Positions 1-7,300 of a stretch of DNA of 8,734 nucleotides are shown one piece after another (position 1 is the stretch's first letter; each line of letters opens with the position of its first letter). Origin of the DNA: Anaerolineales bacterium. GTDB taxonomy: Bacteria; Chloroflexota; Anaerolineae; Anaerolineales; Villigracilaceae. The notes below the pieces were generated by a model. That model made no database searches. It saw only the letters and a list, made by a program, of their open reading frames with translations, and was not told where the DNA came from. Made by a program: the position numbers and the translations under genes. The stretch covers positions 1-8,734 of the forward strand of contig JANWWB010000234.1 in NCBI GenBank assembly GCA_025056515.1. The letters are read 5' to 3'.

Positions 1-1226
1 TCAACGACCTGCTCAACCGTCACCGCGCGCACCAGGTCGGCATACCGTTGGTAATAGTCCAACCCCAAACCATACCGTTCGATATTCAGCAAAGCGTTCA
101 GGACACCCTGATTGGATTCGAGAGAGAGCGGCAATCTCCCAATAAACTGGCTCTGGCTATCAGCAAGTTCCTCGGGAGAAACACCTTGCTGTACAAAGCG
201 ACGGATTTCTTTAACCAGCAAGTGAATCGTCTTTTCCACATTCTTAGGGTTGACGCCTGCTGCTGCTTCCCAAGAACCGGGGCCAACGCCGGCATTGAGG
301 GAGGAGGAGGCATAGTAAGCCAGCCCAGATTTCTCACGCACCGTCTCGCCGATCCGTCCACCCAGGCCAAATTGCCCCAGGATCGAGTTGCCCAAAGCAG
401 CAGACATAAAATCCGGATCGGCGCGGCGTGGGCCAGGACCGCCCAGGACAATATCGCTTTGGGATTTTCCTGGGATGAACACATCCCGCCGAGTCAGGCG
501 TTCCAAGGGCTGAAATGGCGGCAGAGAAGGAGCAGGCTGCTGTGCCGGATTCTGCCAACTGCCTAAAAAGGCTTCCACCTGTTCGACCACCTGGAGGGAA
601 TCCACTGCGCCGACGACGGCAAGGACCATATTGCGCGGCCCGTAGCATCGACGATGAAACGCAACCAAATCCTCCCGTTGAAGCGCTTGGATGGTTTCTG
701 GCCAGCCGTCCTCAGGTTGGGAATAAGGATGTCCTTCAAAGAGAATCTGGTCGAAGGTCAAGGCAGCCATATCGGCGGTGTCCTGGGCGCGAATAGCCAG
801 GCGGGTTAGGAATTGTGCCCGCAGGCGCTCAATTTCCTCGCTTGGGAAGATAGGGTGGAAAAGAGCATCAGCAAGTAGATCGAGCAAGAGCGACAAATCG
901 CCGGCCAATGCCCGTCCGCTAAAATTAACCATGTGTGTGCTTGCCGAAAAACCCAGACTAGCCGCGTTCGATTCGAGTAAGTCAAAAATCTGGCGAAAGG
1001 TGCGCGTCTCTGTACCACGTAAGAGAGCGGAGGCCGTGAAATCAGCCAAGCCTAGTTTCTCGGGTGGGTCGAAGAGCGCACCGGCTTCCAAATAACCACC
1101 GATGACAACTGAAGGACTGGCCGGGTTACGACGCACCAGCAAGGTGATCCCGTTTGAAAGTTGTGTACGTAGAACATCATGCGGGCCGGGCAGAGAGTGC
1201 GAAGGAGGCGTGAAGGGGGCGTTCAT
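1..1226 (-). CDS. M16 family peptidase homologue, non-catalytic subunit (3' end outside window)
   Basis: Starting at ATG 1226-1224, the minus strand is open for about 408 codons to the window edge with no stop, so only the last residues are missing. The fold is M16B: an N-terminal 'LSNGITLLVRRNP' strand, 'GHPYSQPEDGWPETI', 'YGPRNMVLAVVG', and a C-terminal glycine-rich loop 'GLGGRIGETVREKSGLAYY'. The zinc site is lost. Aligned on 'G(x)12GT' with the neighbouring peptidase, the HxxEH positions are D62, A65 and S66. M16B enzymes commonly pair a zinc-binding subunit with an inactive one that carries the glycine-rich loop and an Arg/Tyr pair, and 'REKSGLAYY' fits this second role. There is no signal peptide, so it is probably cytoplasmic. 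The start overlaps the upstream stop as ATGA (4 nt), with AGGA at 1235-1238 as a likely ribosome site, so translational coupling and a 1:1 complex are likely. The family call is firm; the pairing is inferred. Confidence 0.9.
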   Translation of the reverse strand, partial: MNAPFTPPSHSLPGPHDVLRTQLSNGITLLVRRNPASPSVVIGGYLEAGALFDPPEKLGLADFTASALLRGTETRTFRQIFDLLESNAASLGFSASTHMVNFSGRALAGDLSLLLDLLADALFHPIFPSEEIERLRAQFLTRLAIRAQDTADMAALTFDQILFEGHPYSQPEDGWPETIQALQREDLVAFHRRCYGPRNMVLAVVGAVDSLQVVEQVEAFLGSWQNPAQQPAPSLPPFQPLERLTRRDVFIPGKSQSDIVLGGPGPRRADPDFMSAALGNSILGQFGLGGRIGETVREKSGLAYYASSSLNAGVGPGSWEAAAGVNPKNVEKTIHLLVKEIRRFVQQGVSPEELADSQSQFIGRLPLSLESNQGVLNALLNIERYGLGLDYYQRYADLVRAVTVEQVV

Positions 1227-2509
1227 GCTTTTGTTCCTGTAGGCAAGTAAATCCCAACCACACGGCGGGATGGTCGCAGGTACGTTTGCGCTGCTTGTTG
1301 GATCGCTTCGGGGGTAACACGAGCAAGATTGTCCAAATACGTCAGAAACCAACTGTAATCGGCGAACATTTCAGCGTGTCCTAACCAAAAGGCCTGGTTG
1401 GTGATACTTTCCGAACCGTATGCAAAGAGCGCTTGCGCCTGTTTGACAGCGCGACGTATCTCCTCTTCACCAACACGTTCTTCTTGGATACGGCTGATTT
1501 CGGCATCGAACGCTTGTAGGACTTCGTCCGGTGTGCGCTTGGGGTGCACAGTGATCACAAACTGATACAAAAACGGATCAAGGGTGGTGATGAGATTCCC
1601 ACTCACCGAAACAGCCAATTCGCGCTGGACAAGCGCCTCATAGAGGCGAGACGTGCGATTGGAGATACCTCCGCCAGCAAACATATTCAGATTACTAGGA
1701 CCAGCCAGCAGGCTATCTACGATAGTGAGAGGGAAGAAATCTGGGTGTGCCCCGGCAGGAGCGCGATAGGCGATTTGAAGATAGGTTGTCTCGCCTGGAC
1801 CCTCTACGGTAAGGTGGTGTTCCCCAGTCGGTTCTGGTTCAGGACGGGTGAGGCGCGGTGGGGGAGGGGCAGCGGGTATTGGCTCGAAGAGTTCGCGAAT
1901 GCGCGCCAGCATGGCCTGGGTCTCAAAATCTCCAGCCAAGGCCAAAACGGCATTGTTAGGAACGTAGTACGTCCGGTAATGTTGATACAGTTGTTCGCGG
2001 CGGATGGTGCGCAAATCGGCTAGGTCTCCGATCACCTCATGGTGATAAGGATGGACGCGGAAGGCAGCCTGTTGTACCGCCTCACCAAGCAAAAAAAGCG
2101 GTTCATTTTCGCTCCCCTCGCGCTCGGAGATAATGACCGTGCGTTCCGATTCGACTTCGTTTTCGTCAAAGAGCGAGGCAGTCATGCGGTCGGCTTCTAA
2201 ACGGAGCGCCAGATCAATCTTGTCTGCAGGCATGGTCTCAAAGTAGGTTGTCCAGTCAAGGTAAGTGAAGGCATTCCAGAATCCCCCATCGCGCGAGATA
2301 GCACGGTCAAGAACGCCGGTTGGGAATGTTGGCGTGCCTTTAAATTGCATGTGCTCAACCCAGTGGGAAATTCCCGTCAGACCTGTTGGCTCATCGCGTG
2401 AACCGACCCGATACCATATCCAAGAGCTGATGAGCGGAGCAGTGTGGATTTCCTTAAGCAGAACTTTGAGACCGTTTGAGAGTGTGTATTCACTGTATTC
2501 TTTTCTCAT
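1223..2509 (-). CDS. M16 family zinc metallopeptidase, catalytic subunit
   Basis: This 428-residue protein has the usual length of a bacterial M16B peptidase. The inverted zinc motif is seen as H49-W-V-E52-H53 within 'GISHWVEHMQFKGT'. The distal glutamate ligand is probably E129 in 'ERTVIISERE', 76 residues after H53, with E122 as the supporting acid. Other family marks are 'VGSRDEPTGLTG' before the motif, 'HPYHHEVIGDLADL' and 'YYVPNNAVLALAGDF'. The C-terminal half has 'GGGISNRTSRLYEALVQRE', the weaker counterpart of the glycine-rich loop found intact in the neighbour. It hydrolyses peptides or unfolded protein segments; the substrate cannot be told from the sequence. No signal peptide or membrane segment is visible. 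ATG 2509-2507 overlaps the upstream stop by one base (TAATG), with GAGG at about 2517-2521 as a modest ribosome site. The gene sits between an unknown membrane protein and its inactive M16 partner. Confidence 0.95.
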   Translation of the reverse strand: MRKEYSEYTLSNGLKVLLKEIHTAPLISSWIWYRVGSRDEPTGLTGISHWVEHMQFKGTPTFPTGVLDRAISRDGGFWNAFTYLDWTTYFETMPADKIDLALRLEADRMTASLFDENEVESERTVIISEREGSENEPLFLLGEAVQQAAFRVHPYHHEVIGDLADLRTIRREQLYQHYRTYYVPNNAVLALAGDFETQAMLARIRELFEPIPAAPPPPRLTRPEPEPTGEHHLTVEGPGETTYLQIAYRAPAGAHPDFFPLTIVDSLLAGPSNLNMFAGGGISNRTSRLYEALVQRELAVSVSGNLITTLDPFLYQFVITVHPKRTPDEVLQAFDAEISRIQEERVGEEEIRRAVKQAQALFAYGSESITNQAFWLGHAEMFADYSWFLTYLDNLARVTPEAIQQAAQTYLRPSRRVVGIYLPTGTKA

Positions 2510-3387
2510 TAGGGCAACCTCGGAATGTACTCTCCTTCTCGACAGAGATAGACACCGGTGTAATCCTGCGCGTCAGGTTCAAAGAGACAATAGAACGGCC
2601 CAATCGTGTTTTGCAGGCCTAAAAAAGCTTGATGCAAGTTAGGGACGTTTGGATCAGCCGGGATGGCTCTGGAAAGCTGGATGTTGACCGGCACTTGCAA
2701 ATCCACTGAGACCTCGGTCTTAACTGGCACATCCATCCCCAGAGAGATGGCCAAGCGTGTTCCTTTGGGCAAGGTCACCGTGGTCGGCAAGCTGAGAATA
2801 CCAACCAAGGCATTGCGAATGGTAACATCGCGTGTCAAGGTAACGTATATTTCATCTTGAACAACCGGCAAGGTGAAATCTATGGGAATGGTCAAGTCTT
2901 CAATAACAATTGTAGTACTGATAACCGAGTTATCCATGCGAACGAAGTTGTCGTACAAGCCACCCATGAGGCCGTTGACAGTTTGTTTGAGTTGTTGAAG
3001 TTGCGTAACCAAGACCAGGATCACACCAAGCAAGATGGCATTGACAGTCAGCGAGATAACAGCAGCGACATCCCATGCCGCATGACGCAGGCGGGTACAG
3101 GTAGGCACTAAACGATAACGCCAGGGTAGTTTCGCAGGCGGCGCTTTTTCTCCGGCTTTCAGAATGGCTTTCAACCGTTGCCCCGGCGGGGTTGCAACAG
3201 CCTGCTCTTGCGGCGAAGGAGAAGCAGCAGGCGGGGAAGACGTCGCCACCGCCGTTGAAGGTGACGGTTGTTTGGCTACAGGAGGCGGCTTGAGAGTCGC
3301 CTGCCGAGCACGCAAGCGGGCATTGTGTCGAGCTGCCAGATTACGCGGAAAGTTGCCTTGAGGCTTTTTCTTGAAAAAGAGAGGCAT
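2509..3387 (-). CDS. Hypothetical single-pass membrane protein, first gene of the M16 operon
   Basis: I do not recognise this 292-residue protein. It begins with a basic, arginine- and lysine-rich stretch (about 1-32), then a Pro/Ala/Ser/Thr-rich, probably disordered linker (about 33-70), and a second basic stretch (70-103). One strong hydrophobic segment follows at about 107-127 ('VISLTVNAILLGVILVLV'), then a short amphipathic 'TQLQQLKQTVNGL' region. Residues 140-292 look like a soluble beta-rich domain with alternating hydrophobic residues and many Thr/Val/Ile. Two cysteines near the C-terminus (about 267 and 282) could form a disulfide. The basic N-terminus favours an N-in/C-out orientation. 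The start is supported by TAGGAGG six bases upstream. Its TAA shares a base with the ATG of the catalytic M16 gene, so the two are probably translated together. It might tether, sense for or regulate the protease, but only gene order supports this. Confidence 0.8.
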   Translation of the reverse strand: MPLFFKKKPQGNFPRNLAARHNARLRARQATLKPPPVAKQPSPSTAVATSSPPAASPSPQEQAVATPPGQRLKAILKAGEKAPPAKLPWRYRLVPTCTRLRHAAWDVAAVISLTVNAILLGVILVLVTQLQQLKQTVNGLMGGLYDNFVRMDNSVISTTIVIEDLTIPIDFTLPVVQDEIYVTLTRDVTIRNALVGILSLPTTVTLPKGTRLAISLGMDVPVKTEVSVDLQVPVNIQLSRAIPADPNVPNLHQAFLGLQNTIGPFYCLFEPDAQDYTGVYLCREGEYIPRLP

Positions 3388-3393
3388 AGCGAA

Positions 3394-3399
3394 CCTCCT
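3394..3399 (-). promoter_or_regulatory. Strong Shine-Dalgarno (AGGAGG) of the operon's first gene
   Basis: The minus strand reads AGGAGG six bases before ATG 3387. It is a near-perfect anti-16S match, much stronger than the AGGA and GAGG sites of the two downstream genes, which start by overlap with the preceding stop. This fits the first gene setting translation of the operon, and it decides the start at 3387. Confidence 0.8.
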
Positions 3400-3436
3400 A
3401 AATCAAATGCCAAAAAAAGACTTCCAGGCTCTTGAA

Positions 3437-3475
3437 ATAAGCCCAAAGAGTTCGGACGATAGGTGCCGGGCTTAT
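3437..3475 (-). repeat. Inverted repeat in operon leader (8-bp arms, 23-nt loop)
   Basis: Perfect 8-bp arms ATAAGCCC (3437-3444 on the plus strand) and GGGCTTAT (3468-3475) flank a 23-base loop, about 50-90 bases before the operon start. It is not followed by a T-run in the minus direction close enough to be a standard terminator. It could be an operator for a dimeric regulator or an RNA hairpin in the leader. It could also be chance, since arms this short with a long loop are not rare. Confidence 0.35.
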
Positions 3476-3666
3476 CCAACAGGTGGACAAAGTTTGACTT
3501 GAGAGATACGACCGGCTCTATTTTAGTCGTATTTTACTCCAGGCACAAAAGCCATTTGATATTATCCACAACATGTTGGCGAGTTTGATCAGGTACTTTC
3601 CTGGCCCGGACATCCTGCTTTTGCTTGTCTATCTTCTCAAGCCTACCCAGATTGTATCCACGATGG

Positions 3667-4154
3667 TCACAATGTGCTTGCTCCAGCCCGACCGTGCTCT
3701 TCACCCCTCGCATCCCCGCCACACGTGATGACCATTCCACGCACCTTGCCTGCCTCCCGCACCCAGAAGCCGTCCACGCCAAGAACACGCACTCGCCCAG
3801 GCAACCCAAGCCGCCTCACCTGCTCTCTAACCCACTTCACATCCCGCCAGGCGCTCATCTGTCCCACCTCCACCCCAAGCAGCCTACACAGGCTAACCAC
3901 CTTAAGCACCGCTAGCCCCATCCCCCACACAACCCGCACAGCCGCACCAAACGCTCGCTCCGCTGCCATCGTATCACCCCTTCAGAGTCATGCTGGAACG
4001 TTTGTCTACAGTTCGTGCAGCACTAGCAATACACCGTGACCGTACGTTCTCCCTGCACATCCAGCACACGCTTCGATCGGCTGCCCCAACGCTGCAACAC
4101 CACATGACCACAATGGGGACAAGCCGGTGGACGCCTTGTCGGCCGATGAGTCAC
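3667..4154 (-). pseudogene. Decayed ISL3-like transposase (stop codon, frameshift, C-terminal truncation)
   Basis: Reading down from GTG 4154 gives a zinc-ribbon N-terminus: 'PPACPHCGHVVLQRWGSRSK', 'RVLDVQGERTVTVYC', then a TAG (4025-4023), and 'CCTNCRQTF' in the same frame. CPHC and CCTNC are the expected metal-binding pairs of ISL3/IS204-type transposases. The frame then shifts at a GGGG run (plus-strand cccc, 3977-3980). It continues as 'DTMAAERAFGAAVRVVW', a probable helix-turn-helix around 'LCRLLGVEVGQMSAWRDV', and 'GRVRVLGVDGFWVREAGK', which holds the likely first catalytic Asp. It degenerates after 'VRGMVI' and stops at 3669-3667. The second Asp and the Glu of a DDE enzyme are absent. 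From 3666 to 3534 there is only unassignable sequence with a short open frame ('HCDHRGYNLGRLEKIDK'). No terminal inverted repeats were found by eye. The family is likely rather than certain; the loss of function is clear. Confidence 0.7.
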
Positions 4155-4293
4155 CTAGGGAAAGTGAAGCATGATCTTGCGCTTGGCCTTTTTACACCCA
4201 TTCTAACCCATACCTCTAATGAGAGTATCGTAATGAACTTACCCTGATCGGCCGGCATCTCCTGAGTTACCCTTGTTCCGTGCCTTAAAGAAG
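4155..4293. other. Short intergenic stretch between the IS remnant and the terminator
   Basis: No gene is visible. The part next to the transposase (about 4155-4250) is AT-richer and probably holds the outer end of the insertion sequence. A candidate outer tip is GGGTAAGTTCATTACG on the minus strand, near 4247-4232. No matching inverted copy was found near 3490-3560, which fits loss of the other end along with the transposase C-terminus. Confidence 0.35.
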
Positions 4294-4320
4294 TGCGACG
4301 CGCTGATGAAGCGCGTCGCA
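4294..4320 (-). terminator. Probable transcription terminator of the amylase-sortase gene
   Basis: Perfect 10-bp arms, TGCGACGCGC and GCGCGTCGCA, enclose a 7-base loop, 27 bases after the TAA at 4347. On the minus strand the stem is followed by CTTCTTTAAG, a broken T-tract, so termination strength is uncertain. The stem is very stable and its place right after the stop makes this the natural reading. The arms are symmetric, so some effect in the other direction is possible. Confidence 0.7.
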
Positions 4321-4346
4321 AAAGCCAGATTGGGAACCAGAAGGTG

Positions 4347-7300
4347 TTATTTCACCTTGACCAGAACAGCACGCACCAGAATGCGGTACTTGTACGTGCC
4401 GGTCTTTTCATCGTAGCCGCGGCAGGTGACGAGCGTCAGCCAGGGTCGCTCTTCATGTTTCATCATGCGGGAGACTTCCCATGGTTTGACTTGCTGCACA
4501 CTGCGCACTTCGTAGATGTATTCTGTGTTGCCGACGCGGACGATGATTTGATCGCCCCACCAGAGCGTGTGCAGGGAACGGAATGGACCAGGGGTATTAT
4601 CCGCATTCCAGACATGGCCGGTCAGCACCGAGTTGCCCGCCCAGCTGGGGAAAGCCGAGCCTTCCAGCCAACCGGCGTTCTTGCCAAGCCACGAAACATC
4701 CCACTCGCCGTTTACCAACGGTACCCCGACAATCTTCATCTTGAGACCCAGTTTGGGGATTTCCAACCACAAGTCGGTTTGGGCATAGGTCTTCTCGGTC
4801 GGTTGAGGGGCTAGTTGGGTGATGCGGCCCAGGGCAAACCCGGTTTCCGGTAGAGAAGCCGGTGCGGATGGAGCGCCTCCTACGGCGCGCACCTGGAAGG
4901 TGAGGATGCTGTCTGCACCGTTATTCAACCGATTGCCCAACAGGTCATAGACCGAAGTCGTGCCACAGACAAAGAGGCGATAGGTGCCTTCGGGTAATGG
5001 AACGCCGTTGTTGATGTTCAAGGTAGCCAGATACGGTCCAAGGCCGCCGTTGTTGGTGTAAATGACAGAGTTAACCGTGATGCGTGTATCGCCCACTAGG
5101 TCGGGGGCGGCGCAGCTGAGGCTGGTGAAGGTATCGTCAGCCCCGTCCTCGACCAGCAGGTAGTTATTGACATGATTGGCAGCGTTCGCACTTCCATCGG
5201 CCAACACGTCTTTGTTGTATTCGATGACGATCTGCGTCGGTCCGACGTTCAGTAGGCTACCGTTTGCCGGGAAGGTGTTTGCCCCAAAGAGCACGGTCGG
5301 GCCGCTATGATCGATCAAATAACTCTCTATCGTTCCGATAGAAGGTGTTGCTCCTAAAGGATTGCCATGCATATCGGCAATATCGTTGGTCGCTTCAAAG
5401 CCGAGGCTCAGGAGGCCATTTCCGCCAACGTTGATGACCAGGACATCATAGACACTAGCCGACTGAGCGGTCACCGAGCCTAGTGCACCAGTCGTTGTTC
5501 CGCCCAAAGTCAGAGCAAAATCGCCAAGATCCACGTTTTGTACGTCTTCGCTGAAGGTGACACGGAACGTGACGGTTACGGCGTTCGTGGGCGAGGTGGG
5601 CGGGGTCTGACGTAGGATGGACAGGACTGTGACCTGGTTATCCAGCTCGTACGTTTCATCGGTAGGCGGTTCGCCGGATGGCAGGGGATTGCCTGCCAGG
5701 TCGGTGATGTTCTGGGAGACGACCAAATTCAGCCCGACAAAACCGTTCAACGTAGCCAAGTCACCGCCTGAGACGGTAACATCATACACGCTGGCGCTCA
5801 CAGAGGTCACGAGCGTTACATTGGCTGTCGAGCCGCTGACGGCAAAATCGGTCACATCCACATTTTGAACTGCTTCGCTAAAGGCAACACGGAAGACCAA
5901 AGTATCGGCATTGGTCGGGCTAACGGCCGGATTATGACGAGTAAAGGAGAGCAGTTGAGGGGCCGTATTGTCGACCGTATAGGTCTGGTCAACCGACGGT
6001 TCGACGGTCGGCAGTGAATTGCCGGCCAGGTCAAGAATGTTCTGCCCGACCGCCAGGTCCACCCCGACCGTGCCGTTGAGGGTTGCCAAATCGCCACCCG
6101 CAATGGTCAAGTCGAAGACGCTATAGGTGGGTCCGCTCCCTACACCGACCACGTTCAGGAGGGAGGCTGTCGTGCCGGTGACGACAAAGTCGCCCGCATG
6201 GACATTCTGAACCTCTTCGCTAAAGGTGGCACGGAAGACAAGTACATCGGCGTTGGTGGGCGAAGTGGGCGGGTTCTGTCGGGTTAAGGAAAGCAGGGTC
6301 GGCGCGGTCTTATCAATTATGTAGGTTTCACCGCCGGTATACCCGCTTGTCATGGGATTGCCGTTCAGATCGGTGATTCCTGTGCCCGAAGCGTTCAAGT
6401 CCAGACGCAGCGTGCCGCTACCGGAGCCGGTGTCCACCGCAACGGTATAGATGCTGCCACTGGATGCCGTCACGCCGGTCACCGATGCTCCGCTCACACC
6501 GGAAGTAAATAGGCTAAAGTCCGCCGCATCCACCCCCGTCACATCTTCCGAGAAGGTCACGGTAAAGTGGACGATCGCCGCGTTGGTCGGGCTTGGGTCG
6601 TTGCGGGTGATGGAAAGCACCGTCGGGTGGACGGTATCTACAGTAAAGGTGGAAGTAAACGGAACTTGCTGTAGGTCGTTTTGGGCATCCCGACAGCCGT
6701 TGATTGTCACGGTATACACGCCATCTGCCAAGCTGGAGGACGGTGTGAAGAGATAGCTCATCTCCAACACCACGTACGAGATTGAGCCGCTCACAGAGCC
6801 ACCCGGTCCGCTCACCGAGAAGCAAGTGGAGGGATTGACGGGGATGGGCATGGGTTGATTCCAGAAGGCTTTGATGGTCGTATTTGCCGGGACGCCGGTT
6901 GCATTGTTTGCTGGAATGATGGAGGTGACAATCGGGTCACGCCAGGTTGCGACCGTATCGGTCACCAATTGGGTGCCGCTTGTCCCATACAAGATAGTCA
7001 CGTTCCGGTTGCTGATTTCATCGTAGGTTGCGCTCTTCTCGACCGTATCCCAGTTGCCGCGCGTGTACTTATATTCCACGGCAAAGCCTTCCGGCAGGTT
7101 GAGGGTGATTTCCCAAGTGCCAGGAGCAGTTTCGGTGAGCGCCAAGCCACCTGGATTCCAGAACGGGTACGGAGCGGGGAAGTTCCCGGCGATGTACACA
7201 GTGCCCGGGCTGGGATTCGGAACCGTGACCCGGAAGGTGACCGCAACCATACGAGTCTGGGCAGTTTGAATCACATGATTCGATTCGCCGGAGATGTTAG

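Larger units (their letters stand above)
3388..3533 (-). promoter_or_regulatory. Leader/promoter region of the membrane protein-M16 operon
   Basis: This non-coding stretch precedes the operon and should hold its promoter. The best -10-like hexamer on the minus strand is TAAAAT at 3520-3525 (a second copy at 3531-3536), but no good -35 lies at the right distance (TTGTGC is the closest). If the -10 at 3520-3525 is used, the transcript would have a leader of about 120 nt containing the inverted repeat at 3437-3475 and the Shine-Dalgarno. No known riboswitch was recognised. Confidence 0.3.

Noticed and set aside
48..1095. Plus- and minus-strand frames of 70-172 codons within the left end
   Set aside because: They overlap the long minus-strand M16 frame running to the window edge, which has clear family sequence throughout.
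3493..3521. Plus-strand promoter-like TTGACT with TCTATT 17 bases later
   Set aside because: No plus-strand gene follows, so a promoter in this direction has nothing obvious to drive; judged a chance match.
3977..3980. Programmed frameshift joining the two halves of the transposase
   Set aside because: The run is only GGGG, an in-frame stop lies upstream as well, and the C-terminal catalytic half is absent, so decay explains it better.
3625..4039. Pro/Thr/Ser/His-rich plus-strand frames
   Set aside because: These are the reverse complement of the G-rich transposase remnant, which explains the biased composition; the minus strand has real motifs (zinc ribbon, 'VLGVDGFWVRE').
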